Notes: generated by a model not told the origin, from the sequence alone. Positions 1-6,117 are shown, counted from the first letter of the stretch. The stretch: 7,809 bases of DNA from Anaerolineae bacterium (GCA_025062175.1 JANXAX010000107.1:1-7809), one strand, 5' to 3'. A program made the numbers and translations.

Positions 1-487
1 TCCCCTTGCCCTTATAGGGCTCAGGCGGCCGAACACGACGGATACGCGCTGCGATCTCGCCTACCAGCTCCTTATCGGCTCCAGAGACCATGATCGTGCG
101 GCCGCCTTTGTCTACACTGAACGCAATCCCGGCGGGCGGCTCGAAGACGACCGGATGCGAATACCCCACATATAATACCAACTTGTTCCCTTGCATCTCG
201 GCGCGGTACCCGACGCCCTCGATCTCCAACGTGCGGCTGAACCCCTGGCTGACTCCCAATACCATATTGTTAAGCAGCGCTCGAGTCAGGCCATGCAATG
301 CGCGGTGCCGCCGTTGGTCAGTAGGCCGCCGCACGATGAGCTGCGACCCTTCCACAGAGATTTGCATATCCGGGTCGAAGCGGCGCACCAGCTGCCCCTT
401 TGCTCCCTTGACCAGCACTTGATTGCCCTGGACGTCAACACTGACACCGGCCGGAATAGCGATCGGCATACGACCTATGCGAGACAT
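1..487 (-). CDS. rplF: 50S ribosomal protein L6 (3' end outside window)
   Basis: L6 binds 23S rRNA near the sarcin-ricin loop and the GTPase-factor site of the large subunit. I translated this frame by hand: 162 codons are present, starting MSRIGRMPIAIPAGV and still open at the window edge. Family hallmarks are the GVGYRAE segment (residues 91-97) and the near-C-terminal RRVRPPEPYKGKG (150-162). Bacterial L6 is about 180 residues, so roughly 18-20 are missing. The ATG at 485-487 is chosen because MSRIGRxPI is the classic L6 start and a GAGGT SD (495-499) lies 7 bases upstream. It follows S8 after a 43-base gap and is the last gene visible; L18 and S5 would be expected next. Confidence 0.97.
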   Translation of the reverse strand, partial: MSRIGRMPIAIPAGVSVDVQGNQVLVKGAKGQLVRRFDPDMQISVEGSQLIVRRPTDQRRHRALHGLTRALLNNMVLGVSQGFSRTLEIEGVGYRAEMQGNKLVLYVGYSHPVVFEPPAGIAFSVDKGGRTIMVSGADKELVGEIAARIRRVRPPEPYKGKG

Positions 488-530
488 GGCACATACCTCA
501 TCCCCAGAAATCCATACGGAGTCGAACTGA

Positions 531-935
531 TCACCAGACATAGCACAAGACTTCACCGCCCACCCCCAGGCGGCGAGCTTGCCGGTCAGTCAAAACACCC
601 TTCGAAGTGGAGATGATAGCAATCCCCAGACCGGCACGCACCCATGGCAAGTTCTCGTGATTCACATAGACCCTGCGTCCTGGTTTGCTCACGCGCTTTA
701 AGCCTCTGATCACCGAGACAGGTGGTTTGCCTGGCGCATACTTCAGCTTTAGACGCAACACGGGTGCCGGGCGCGAAGGAATTACCTCGTACCCTTCGAT
801 AAAGCCTTCCTCTTTCAGAATACGCGCAATTGCCTCACGCATCCGTGAAGCCGGCATAGTCACCTGGGCATGTTGCACCATAGTCGCATTGCGAATACGC
901 GTTAACATATCTGCGATAGGATCGGAGACGCTCAT
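531..935 (-). CDS. rpsH: 30S ribosomal protein S8
   Basis: S8 is a primary 16S rRNA binder that organises the central domain of the small subunit. In E. coli it is also the translational repressor of the spc operon; no repressor site was identified here. The 134-residue product opens MSVSDPIADMLTRIRNA and ends GGEVLCYVW. The diagnostic motif STSKGVLTDRQAR is at residues 109-121. The frame stays open upstream to 1052, but the ATG at 933-935 matches the family start and has a strong AGGAGG SD (944-949) 8 bases away. The upstream extension would overlap S14 and is not S8-like. The gene lies 22 bases after the S14 stop. Confidence 0.98.
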   Translation of the reverse strand: MSVSDPIADMLTRIRNATMVQHAQVTMPASRMREAIARILKEEGFIEGYEVIPSRPAPVLRLKLKYAPGKPPVSVIRGLKRVSKPGRRVYVNHENLPWVRAGLGIAIISTSKGVLTDRQARRLGVGGEVLCYVW

Positions 936-943
936 ACGTGTGC

Positions 944-949
944 CCTCCT
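944..949 (-). promoter_or_regulatory. Shine-Dalgarno site of S8
   Basis: The minus strand reads AGGAGG here, 8 bases before the ATG at 933-935, in the short S14-S8 gap. It decides the S8 start in favour of this ATG over the longer open frame that reaches into S14. Confidence 0.85.
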
Positions 950-957
950 GCTCGCCT

Positions 958-1140
958 TTACCAACTGGACTTAATGACACCGGGGATGACCCCTTCGTTG
1001 GCCAATTCGCGGAAACAAATGCGGCACAACCCAAAGCGTCGCATATATCCACGCGGCCGCCCGCAACGCGAACAGCGGTTACGCACCCGCACCGCGTATT
1101 TGCGTCTGGTCTCTCGGATCATCATGCACTTCTTGGCCAC
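958..1140 (-). CDS. rpsN: 30S ribosomal protein S14, zinc-binding type Z
   Basis: S14 sits in the head of the small subunit and helps assemble it with S3 and S10. This is the short zinc form: 60 residues, with paired cysteines C23/C26 and C39/C42 (CSRC and CRIC) forming the zinc ribbon, and the conserved end VIPGVIKSSW. The start codon is GTG (1138-1140), reading fMet-AKKCMMIRETRRKY. It is placed two bases after the TAG of L5. The SD GAGGAG (1147-1152) lies in the last codons of L5, 6 bases upstream, so S14 translation is probably coupled to L5. Length and motifs are normal for the type Z family. Confidence 0.98.
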   Translation of the reverse strand: MAKKCMMIRETRRKYAVRVRNRCSRCGRPRGYMRRFGLCRICFRELANEGVIPGVIKSSW

Positions 1141-1142
1141 CG

Positions 1143-1700
1143 CTATCTCCTCTTGAAAGGCATCCCCAGAAGCGCCAGCAAACGGCGCGCTTCTTCATCC
1201 GTCCGGGCAGTCGTGACGATGGTGATGGACATACCGCGAATCTTATCAATCTTGTCATACACAATCTCGGGCCAGACCAACTGTTCGGTCAACCCAATCG
1301 AATAATTTCCCCGCCCGTCGAACTTGTCGGGTGACACGCCTTGGAAGTCACGTTGACGCGCCAAAGCGATGTTCATCAGGCGGTCGAGAAAATCGTACAT
1401 GCGCCTGCCACGCAGGGTCACCTTGACTCCGATCGGGTTGCCGGCGCGCAGCTTGAAAGCTGCGATGGACTTCTTCGCCCGCGTGATGATCGGCTTCTGC
1501 CCGGTGATAGCCATCAGGTCTTGCGAGATGGCATCCAGCACTTTGACATTTTGCAGTGCTTCACCAGCGCCCACGTTGATGACCACCTTCTCAATCCGGG
1601 GCACCTGCATCACATTGCGATAGCCGAACTCTTTCATCAGAGCCGGCACCACTTCTTTCTGGTAGCGTTCCTTCAATCTTGGCACAGGTATTTCTGGCAT
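1143..1700 (-). CDS. rplE: 50S ribosomal protein L5
   Basis: L5 binds 5S rRNA and helps form the central protuberance, contacting the P-site tRNA. The 185-residue product starts MPEIPVPRLKERYQKEVVP. It carries the conserved PRIEKVVINVGAGEA (34-48), the GQKPIITRAKKSIAAFKLR segment (67-85) with the following G-PIG-KVTLRG motif, and GNYSIGLTEQ (131-140) before the PEI motif. The frame is open back to 1736, which would overlap L24. The ATG at 1698-1700 is preferred because it gives the family length (about 180) and has a GGGAGC SD (1706-1711) a few bases upstream. It lies 14 bases after the L24 stop. Confidence 0.97.
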   Translation of the reverse strand: MPEIPVPRLKERYQKEVVPALMKEFGYRNVMQVPRIEKVVINVGAGEALQNVKVLDAISQDLMAITGQKPIITRAKKSIAAFKLRAGNPIGVKVTLRGRRMYDFLDRLMNIALARQRDFQGVSPDKFDGRGNYSIGLTEQLVWPEIVYDKIDKIRGMSITIVTTARTDEEARRLLALLGMPFKRR

Positions 1701-1714
1701 AACCCGCTCCCGCG

Positions 1715-2074
1715 TTATTTGAACGTCTCGCCGCACTTCTTACATCTGCGCATCTTGCGGCCATCCACGAAAGCGAAGCCAACACGTGTACGCTCATTGC
1801 ATTGTGGGCAGATCAGCGCCACCTTAGAGATCGCTAGGGGTGCTTCGCGCTCAATGATGCCCGTCTGGGTGCGCGTTTGGCTCACACGGCGCTGATGTTT
1901 CTTGATAAGGTTGCGACCGCTCACGATCACCCGATCCTTGTTCGGGTCGCGACCGACTCGTCGACCGAAGCGGTCGATCTTCCAGCCTCGCAGCACCTGA
2001 CGCACCGTGCCTCGCTGGCCGCGCTCATCCCCCGAAATAATTTCAACGGTGTCTCCCGCTTTAATTTTCATCAT
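1715..2074 (-). CDS. rplX: 50S ribosomal protein L24 (KOW domain plus zinc ribbon)
   Basis: L24 is an early assembly protein near the peptide exit on the back of the large subunit. The 119-residue product has an N-terminal KOW motif (KIKAGDTVEIISGDERGQRG, 3-22) and the NLIKKHQ segment (55-61). A C-terminal zinc ribbon is formed by C89/C92 and C111/C114. Two ATG codons stand side by side (2072-2074 and 2069-2071); either could be the start, and the first is used. The nearest SD-like run, AGGAGGGG (2086-2093), is 11 bases or more upstream, which is long. The start overlaps the TGA of a 19-codon frame that fills the gap after L14, so coupled initiation is possible. Confidence 0.96.
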   Translation of the reverse strand: MMKIKAGDTVEIISGDERGQRGTVRQVLRGWKIDRFGRRVGRDPNKDRVIVSGRNLIKKHQRRVSQTRTQTGIIEREAPLAISKVALICPQCNERTRVGFAFVDGRKMRRCKKCGETFK

Positions 2075-2130
2075 ATCCGCACCATCCCCTCCTGCCTCTG
2101 GGCCACCCGCCTATGGCGTTCGTTGCTCAT
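2071..2130 (-). CDS. Possible bridging micro-ORF between L14 and L24 (19 codons)
   Basis: This frame encodes MSNERHRRVAQRQEGMVRI, then TGA. Its ATG (2128-2130) overlaps the TGA of L14 (2127-2129) as ATGA. Its own TGA (2071-2073) overlaps the ATG of L24. It therefore covers the 52-base gap exactly, and is in a different frame from L24, so it is not an N-terminal extension. GGAGG (2135-2139) inside the last codons of L14 lies 4 bases before its ATG, which is closer than ideal. The SD-like run of L24 lies inside it. I do not recognise the peptide, which is basic and has no visible domain. A chance open frame is possible at this length; a coupling role is inference. Confidence 0.35.
   Translation of the reverse strand: MSNERHRRVAQRQEGMVRI
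2086..2093 (-). promoter_or_regulatory. Candidate Shine-Dalgarno run for L24
   Basis: The minus strand reads AGGAGGGG, ending 11 bases before the first of two adjacent L24 ATG codons. The spacing is longer than usual, so L24 initiation may lean on ribosomes arriving from upstream. Confidence 0.5.
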
Positions 2131-2498
2131 AGCACCTCCGGGGCCAACGAGACGATTTTCATAAAACCTTTCTCGCGCAGCTCACGCGCCACCGGACCGA
2201 AGATACGCGTGCCCTTCGGATTGCGCGTGGTAGGGTCCAATATCACGGCGGCATTGTCGTCGAACCGGATGTAGGAACCATCGCTGCGGCCGTATTCCTT
2301 CGCGGTGCGCACGATAACCGCCCGCACAATCTCACCCTTCTTGACCGAGCCCTGTGGGGTGGCCTGCTTGACCGTAGCGACGATAATATCTCCCACAGTT
2401 GCATAGCGCCTCTTGGAACCACCCATAACCCGGATACACAGGATCTCTTTCGCTCCGGTGTTATCTGCCACCTTCAGTCGACTCTCTTGCTGGATCAT
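2127..2498 (-). CDS. rplN: 50S ribosomal protein L14
   Basis: L14 sits at the subunit interface and forms an intersubunit bridge with 16S rRNA. The 123-residue product begins MIQQESRLKVADNTGAKE, the standard L14 opening. It contains GDIIVATVKQATP (37-49), VKKGEIVRAVIVRT (52-65) and FDDNAAVILD (79-88), and ends with the conserved GPVARELREKGFMKIVSLAPEVL pattern. A GTG at 2505-2507 is in frame three codons earlier, but the SD GAGGAG (2507-2512) is 8 bases from the ATG at 2496-2498 and would touch the GTG, so the ATG is chosen. The SD can pair into a hairpin (2501-2528). A 34-codon frame in the upstream gap ends on this ATG. Confidence 0.98.
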   Translation of the reverse strand: MIQQESRLKVADNTGAKEILCIRVMGGSKRRYATVGDIIVATVKQATPQGSVKKGEIVRAVIVRTAKEYGRSDGSYIRFDDNAAVILDPTTRNPKGTRIFGPVARELREKGFMKIVSLAPEVL

Positions 2499-2599
2499 AG
2501 ACGCCACTCCTCTACCGAGATGTGTCGCGGTATATCTCCTCTCCTCTTGCTCAGCTGCCCATCACCAGCCCTGCGCATCTCCGAGGAGCGTGACCGCAT
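2495..2599 (-). CDS. Possible bridging micro-ORF between S17 and L14 (34 codons)
   Basis: An open frame of 34 codons fills the 100-base gap between S17 and L14. Its ATG (2597-2599) shares a base with the TAA stop of S17 (TAATG). Its TGA (2495-2497) overlaps the ATG of L14 (ATGA). It begins MRSRSSEMRRAGDG and ends ISVEEWRL. The product would be hydrophilic and arginine-rich, and I recognise no family. There is no good SD close to its ATG; GGAG in S17 is about 14 bases away, so it would depend on re-initiation after S17. Its last codons run through the hairpin that contains the L14 SD. It may be a chance frame or a translational bridge. Confidence 0.35.
   Translation of the reverse strand: MRSRSSEMRRAGDGQLSKRRGDIPRHISVEEWRL
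2501..2528 (-). promoter_or_regulatory. Hairpin covering the L14 Shine-Dalgarno
   Basis: On the minus strand, arm GCGACACATCTC (2517-2528) can pair with GAGGAGTGGCGT (2501-2512) across a GGTA loop. Ten of twelve positions pair, counting two G-U pairs, with A-A and A-G mismatches. The 3' arm contains the whole L14 SD GAGGAG (2507-2512). When folded it should hinder L14 initiation. Ribosomes reading the 34-codon frame upstream would open it. The pairing was worked out by eye, without an energy calculation. Confidence 0.45.
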
Positions 2600-2856
2600 T
2601 AGAGACTTGTCCGCTCCAGGATTTCGGTGACCACCCAGCGCTTTTCCTTGCTCAGAGGTCGCGATTCGATCATGCGCACCAGATCACCCACCTGACAGGC
2701 GTTGTGCTCATCGTGGGCCTTGTAGCGCTTGCGTCGTCGGATCACTTTGCCGTACAAGGGGTGGCGCTTCAGCGTCTCGACGCTGACCACCACCGTCTTG
2801 TCCATCTTATTGCTGACAACGCGTCCGACTAAAATCCTTCGTCTTTCTCGCACCAT
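2599..2856 (-). CDS. rpsQ: 30S ribosomal protein S17
   Basis: S17 is a primary 16S rRNA binder in the body of the small subunit. The 85-residue product has the OB-fold family pattern: RRRILVGRVVSNKMDKTVVV (5-24), RHPLYGKVIRRRKRYKAHDE (31-50), then CQVGDLVRMIESRPLSKEKRW (54-74) with the VGD and E-RPLSK-KRW signature. Length is normal for bacterial S17. The ATG at 2854-2856 follows the purine-rich AAGGTAGGA run in the 40-base gap after L29. Its TAA overlaps the ATG of a small frame that leads to L14. Confidence 0.98.
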   Translation of the reverse strand: MVRERRRILVGRVVSNKMDKTVVVSVETLKRHPLYGKVIRRRKRYKAHDEHNACQVGDLVRMIESRPLSKEKRWVVTEILERTSL

Positions 2857-2896
2857 AGGCGTCCTACCTTACTTAGTTGTCCATTGCGACATGGGC

Positions 2897-3100
2897 TCAA
2901 GCGGATTGCCTGCGCAGCTGGCGCATCCGCATCTCAGTCTTCAGACGGGCAATATCGCGTTTCAGCTGGGTCAGACGATTGTAATTCTGCAATTGACCGA
3001 TCACCTTCTGAAAGCGCAAGTTGAACAGTTCTTCCTGAACACTGCGCAGACGGGCTTGCAGCTCCACGTCGGACAGCGCGCGTATTTCCTGAGGACGCAT
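2897..3100 (-). CDS. rpmC: 50S ribosomal protein L29
   Basis: L29 lies beside L23 at the polypeptide exit and contributes to the docking site for nascent-chain factors. The 67-residue product is the usual two-helix hairpin: MRPQEIRALSDVELQARL forms the first part, and ELFNLRFQKVIGQLQNYNRL (24-43) followed by QLKRDIARLKTEMR carries the family signature. The ATG at 3098-3100 is two bases after the L16 stop. A strong GGAGGAGG SD (3108-3115) sits in the final L16 codons, so the two genes are probably coupled. Confidence 0.97.
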   Translation of the reverse strand: MRPQEIRALSDVELQARLRSVQEELFNLRFQKVIGQLQNYNRLTQLKRDIARLKTEMRMRQLRRQSA

Positions 3101-3102
3101 CG

Positions 3103-3525
3103 TTATGCCTCCTCCAGACTATGGCGTGTCACGAACTGGGTTTTAATCGGCAACTTATGGGCGGCGAGACGCATCGCCTCACGCGCCGCTTCCTCGGAAA
3201 CGCCACTGATCTCAAACAAGACGTGGCCCGGTTTCACCACTGCCACCCAGTGGTCGACATTGCCCTTGCCGCTGCCCATACGGGTCTCAGCCGGCTTCGC
3301 CGTCACGGGCTTGTCGGGAAAGATACGGATCCATACCTTGCCACCGCGGCGTACATAGCGCACGATGGCGCGTCGCGCGGCTTCGATCTGACGGCTCGTC
3401 ATCCAGCAAGGTTCGAGCGCCTGCAAGCCGAACTCGCCGAAGGACACTTCGTTACCTCGACTGGCTTTTCCTTTCATGCGTCCCCGCATTTGTTTGCGAT
3501 ATTTGACACGCTTTGGCATCAACAT
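3103..3525 (-). CDS. rplP: 50S ribosomal protein L16
   Basis: L16 helps shape the A site and the entry path of aminoacyl-tRNA on the large subunit and is a late assembly protein. The 140-residue product begins MLMPKRVKYRKQMRGRMKGK and carries FGEFGLQALEP (29-39), ARRAIVRYVRRGGKVWIRIFPDKP (50-73) and ETRMGSGKGN (80-89). R82 stands where E. coli L16 has its hydroxylated Arg81. The open frame extends to 3588 inside S3, but that extension is not L16-like. The ATG at 3523-3525 has GGGAGAAGG just upstream and is 19 bases past the S3 stop; a second ATG two codons later is also possible. Confidence 0.97.
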   Translation of the reverse strand: MLMPKRVKYRKQMRGRMKGKASRGNEVSFGEFGLQALEPCWMTSRQIEAARRAIVRYVRRGGKVWIRIFPDKPVTAKPAETRMGSGKGNVDHWVAVVKPGHVLFEISGVSEEAAREAMRLAAHKLPIKTQFVTRHSLEEA

Positions 3526-3544
3526 ACTGGCCTTCTCCCTAGAC

Positions 3545-4210
3545 TCAGTATTCCAGCACCATTTCCTCACGGGGTTTCGGCACCACATCGCCTTTGTAAA
3601 TCCACACCTTCACCCCAATGCGCCCGAAGGTGGTCAGCGCTTCGGCACGCGCGTAGTCGATGTCCGCCCGTAAGGTGTGGCGCGGCACACGCCCCTCGCG
3701 TTGGGTCTCCGAGCGCGCCATTTCCGCGTTAGCCAGGCGACCGGCGCATGTGATCATGATCCCCTGTGCCCCAGCACGCATCGCGCGCCGTATTGCCTGT
3801 TTCATCGCACGTTTGTGCGAGATTCGCCGCTCAATCTGCTGCGCAATCGAGTCCGCGACCAGATAGGCATCAAGATCAGGTTGCTCGATCTCCTGCACGT
3901 CGATGTGCACCTTCTTGCCGGTCAACTCCTCTAATTCCTTGCGCATCTGGTTCACGTTGGCGCCCTTCCGACCGATGATGATGCCCGGTTTCGCCGTCCA
4001 GATGCGCACTGAGACCTGCTTGGCTGCTGGAAGCCGCTCAATGTCCACGGCGGATACGCTGCCGCGCTCGTTTCTGCTCCGCAGGAAGTCGCGGATCATC
4101 AAATCTTCTTTCAAAAGCTCGGTATATTCAGCGCCCTCGGCGTACCAATGTGCCCGATGGTCTTTGATGATGCCCAAGCGAAGCCCGATCGGATGCGCTT
4201 TACGTCCCAA
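3545..4210 (-). CDS. rpsC: 30S ribosomal protein S3 (TTG start)
   Basis: S3 is in the small-subunit head at the mRNA entry channel. The 221-residue product has an N-terminal region starting MGRKAHPIGLRLG and a type II KH domain with the GXXG loop G80-R-K-G83 in PGIIIGRKGANV. The basic stretch RRISHKRAMKQAIRRAM (128-144) corresponds to the mRNA-unwinding region of E. coli S3. The C-terminal domain holds GRLANAEMARSE (157-168) and GRIGVKVWIYKGD. The start codon is TTG (4208-4210): no ATG fits, an in-frame TAA lies a few codons upstream, and an AAGGAGG SD (4218-4224) is 7 bases away. The first residue would still be fMet. Confidence 0.97.
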   Translation of the reverse strand: MGRKAHPIGLRLGIIKDHRAHWYAEGAEYTELLKEDLMIRDFLRSRNERGSVSAVDIERLPAAKQVSVRIWTAKPGIIIGRKGANVNQMRKELEELTGKKVHIDVQEIEQPDLDAYLVADSIAQQIERRISHKRAMKQAIRRAMRAGAQGIMITCAGRLANAEMARSETQREGRVPRHTLRADIDYARAEALTTFGRIGVKVWIYKGDVVPKPREEMVLEY

Positions 4211-4217
4211 AGCAAAA

Positions 4218-4224
4218 CCTCCTT
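4218..4224 (-). promoter_or_regulatory. Shine-Dalgarno site deciding the TTG start of S3
   Basis: The minus strand reads AAGGAGG, a near-perfect match to the anti-SD, 7 bases before the TTG at 4208-4210. Its strength probably compensates for the weak start codon. Confidence 0.9.
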
Positions 4225-4235
4225 ATCCTTTGTCC

Positions 4236-4263
4236 AGGCATCCTCCATCTACGTGCGATGCCT
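4236..4263 (-). promoter_or_regulatory. Hairpin at the L22-S3 junction
   Basis: On the minus strand AGGCATC (4257-4263) is the exact reverse complement of GATGCCT (4236-4242), giving a 7-base-pair stem with a 14-base loop. It starts on the last base of the L22 stop codon and ends 11 bases before the S3 SD. No U-run follows, so it is not an intrinsic terminator. A role in mRNA processing or S3 translation is a guess. Confidence 0.4.
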
Positions 4264-4619
4264 TATTCCTCTTCCACCTCTTGGAGCACGACGCGGATGT
4301 GCGAAGTACGCTTGCGGATCGGCTTGAAACGTCCACGCGCGCCGAAGCGACGCCACGCGCGCATAGGGCCTGGGTTGGCTACGATCTCGGCGATCACCAA
4401 ATCTTCCCGGGAGAGGCCAAAGTTTTCCTCAGCATTAGCTATGGCGCTCTTGATCGTCTTCGCAACAGGCACCGCCGCTGCGTGGGGCATCAGGCGCAGG
4501 AGCTCCAAAGCCTTCGTTGCTCGCATGCCGCGCACCAGGTTGACAATCCTCCTGGCCTTGATGGGCGACCCGGGCACATATTTGCTCTCTGCTCGCACTT
4601 GAAAACGAATCTCAGCCAT
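4263..4619 (-). CDS. rplV: 50S ribosomal protein L22
   Basis: L22 spans the large subunit and its long beta-hairpin lines the narrow part of the peptide exit tunnel beside L4. The 118-residue product shows the family pattern: SPIKARRIVNLVRGM (18-32), then TIKSAIANAEENFGL (55-69). The hairpin region is at about 83-105, with RRFGARGRFKPIRKRTSHI (90-108). The ending LQEVEEE is acidic. The ATG at 4617-4619 follows a purine-rich AAGGATGAG in the 24-base gap after S19. No residue looks out of place in the hairpin, where macrolide-resistance changes are known in other bacteria. Confidence 0.98.
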   Translation of the reverse strand: MAEIRFQVRAESKYVPGSPIKARRIVNLVRGMRATKALELLRLMPHAAAVPVAKTIKSAIANAEENFGLSREDLVIAEIVANPGPMRAWRRFGARGRFKPIRKRTSHIRVVLQEVEEE

Positions 4620-4643
4620 CGCATCTCATCCTTTTCTCAAACT

Positions 4644-4925
4644 CTAGCGCACCCGAGAGCCCTTCTCCTTCACCACGTGCCCACGGAAGAAGCGCGTGAT
4701 GGCGAATTCGCCCAACTTGTGATTCACCATGCTCTCCTGGATGTAAATCGGCACGTGTTGGCGTCCGTTGTGCACAGCGATCGTATGTCCCACCATCTCG
4801 GGCGAGATGGTGCTGTCGCGTGCCCAGGTCTTGATCACGCGCTTCTCACCCGCTGCGTTCAACGCTTGAATTTTTTTCAACAGCTTGGGATCAACCCATG
4901 GCCCTTTCTTTGCTGAACGCGTCAT
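4644..4925 (-). CDS. rpsS: 30S ribosomal protein S19
   Basis: S19 is in the small-subunit head, pairs with S13 and contacts the A-site tRNA region and the large-subunit central protuberance. The 93-residue product opens MTRSAKKGPWVDPKLLKKI and contains KTWARDSTISPEMVGHTIAVHNG (32-54), HVPIYIQESMVNHKLGEFA (57-75) and TRFFRGH. A GTG two codons upstream (4929-4931) would overlap the L2 stop. The ATG at 4923-4925 is preferred: it matches the family start, and the GGAGGT SD (4933-4938) in the L2 3' end is 7 bases away. Only two bases separate it from the L2 stop, so coupling is likely. Confidence 0.97.
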   Translation of the reverse strand: MTRSAKKGPWVDPKLLKKIQALNAAGEKRVIKTWARDSTISPEMVGHTIAVHNGRQHVPIYIQESMVNHKLGEFAITRFFRGHVVKEKGSRVR

Positions 4926-4927
4926 CT

Positions 4928-5767
4928 TCACGACCTCCGCTTCTTCTCCCGTCGGTGCACAATGAACTGATCACTCCGTTTGTTACGGCGCGTCTTATAG
5001 CCTAATGCTGGCTTGCCCCATGGTGTCTTAGGCCCGGGCAAGCCAATGGGGGCACGCCCTTCCCCGCCGCCGTGGGGATGTGAGGCCGGATCCATGGCCG
5101 AGCCGCGCACAGTCGGGCGACGTCCTAACCAGCGACTGCGCCCCGCCTTGCCCAACGAGATGTGGCTGTGTTCCACATTGCCCACCTGGCCGATGGTGGC
5201 CATGCAACGCTGATGGATCAGCCGCACCTCACCACTGGGCAAGCGCACCTGGGCATAGTCACCTTCCTTGGCGATGATCTGCGCCGAGGTGCCCGCCGAA
5301 CGCACCAGCTGGCCTCCGCGGCCCGGCTGCAGCTCGATGTTGTGGATCAGGGTGCCCAGGGGGATGCGCTGAATAGGCAGCGCATTGCCCACCTTGATCT
5401 CCGCATCCGGCCCAGAGGTCACGACATCCCCCACCATCAGGCCCAGCGGAGCGATGATATAGCGCTTCTCACCGTCGGCATAAGCCAGCAGGGCAATCCG
5501 CGCCGACCGGTTGGGATCATATTCAATGCTGACCACCCGCGCCGGAATCCCGAACTTATCGCGCTTGAAATCGATCACGCGATACAACCGTTTGTGCCCC
5601 CCGCCCCGGTGACGCACGGTGATCCTTCCGGAGGAGTTGCGTCCGGCGTGCACCTTGAGGCGCGTGACCAACCGGCGTTCAGGTTCCAGCTTGGTGATCT
5701 CTTCAAATGTCGAAACCGTCATCCCTCGCCGGCCGGGCGAGGTCGGCTTATAGCTTCGAATAGGCAT
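4928..5767 (-). CDS. rplB: 50S ribosomal protein L2
   Basis: L2 is one of the largest and most conserved ribosomal proteins, needed for subunit joining and for the peptidyl-transferase centre. The 279-residue product starts MPIRSYKPTSPGRRGMTVST and has the N-terminal GRITVRHRGGGHKRLYRVID (47-66). The central SH3-like part includes GTSAQIIAKEGDYAQVRLPS (159-178). The C-terminal signature GSAMDPASHPHGGGEGR (222-238) contains H230, equivalent to the key His229 of E. coli L2. The tail is basic (REKKRRS). Length is normal (about 275). The ATG at 5765-5767 has a GGAGG SD 6 bases upstream, in a 51-base gap after L23. Confidence 0.99.
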   Translation of the reverse strand: MPIRSYKPTSPGRRGMTVSTFEEITKLEPERRLVTRLKVHAGRNSSGRITVRHRGGGHKRLYRVIDFKRDKFGIPARVVSIEYDPNRSARIALLAYADGEKRYIIAPLGLMVGDVVTSGPDAEIKVGNALPIQRIPLGTLIHNIELQPGRGGQLVRSAGTSAQIIAKEGDYAQVRLPSGEVRLIHQRCMATIGQVGNVEHSHISLGKAGRSRWLGRRPTVRGSAMDPASHPHGGGEGRAPIGLPGPKTPWGKPALGYKTRRNKRSDQFIVHRREKKRRS

Positions 5768-5818
5768 AGCGGTCCTCCACCTTATCGCCTATCATCCTTC
5801 CCGCACTATTCTGCCGGA

Positions 5819-6115
5819 TCAGACCCCCTCGAATATCTCGATCTTCTGTCCGGGCGCCACGGTGACGATGGCTTTCTTCCAGGCCGGACTGCGCTTGACT
5901 CGCTTCCGTCCCCAGCGGCCAAAACGTGGTGGCACATTGATGACGCGCACCTTCTCCACGTCTACCTTGAACACCTGCTCAATCGCCTCGCGGATCTGCA
6001 CCTTGTTCGCCCGCCGGTCTACCTCGAAGATGTATTGGTTCATCTCCGCTGCAAGGGTGCTTTTCTCGGTGTTCAACGGACGCTTGATTACTTCATAAGG
6101 ATTCAGCTCAGCCAT
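5819..6115 (-). CDS. rplW: 50S ribosomal protein L23
   Basis: L23 sits at the tunnel exit and is the main docking point for signal recognition particle and trigger factor. The 98-residue product shows the family pattern: NPYEVIKRPLNTEKST (5-20), YIFEVDRRANKVQIREAIEQ (28-47), VFKVDVEKVRVINV (48-61), the basic loop RFGRWGRKRVKRSPAWKKAIV and the acidic-hydrophobic end KIEIFEGV. The ATG at 6113-6115 lies two bases after the L4 stop, and the SD GAGGTG (6121-6126) is in the last codons of L4, pointing to coupling with L4. Confidence 0.98.
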   Translation of the reverse strand: MAELNPYEVIKRPLNTEKSTLAAEMNQYIFEVDRRANKVQIREAIEQVFKVDVEKVRVINVPPRFGRWGRKRVKRSPAWKKAIVTVAPGQKIEIFEGV

Positions 6116-6117
6116 CG

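Noticed and set aside
475..534. GTG-started 19-codon frame in the S8-L6 gap, overlapping the S8 stop as GTGA
   Set aside because: It resembles the bridging micro-ORFs but has no SD and ends 10 bases inside L6 instead of on its start, so the case is too weak.
936..1052. N-terminal extension of S8 upstream of 935
   Set aside because: It overlaps S14, is not S8-like, and the strong SD and family start both point to 935.
1701..1736. Upstream start for L5 overlapping L24
   Set aside because: It adds 12 residues that are not family-like, and the ATG at 1700 has its own SD.
3526..3588. N-terminal extension of L16 into the S3 gene
   Set aside because: The residues are an out-of-frame reading of the S3 tail; L16 begins MLMPKRVKYRK.
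4211..4262. ATG-started frame in the L22-S3 gap
   Set aside because: It runs far into S3 out of frame without a clean stop/start overlap and has no SD.
3903..4916. Long plus-strand open frame of 337 codons opposite S3, L22 and S19
   Set aside because: Same reasoning: a shadow of three certain minus-strand genes, with no recognisable domain.
5768..5818. Short ATG frame in the L23-L2 gap
   Set aside because: It ends 19 bases inside L2, with no usable SD and no overlap with the L23 stop.
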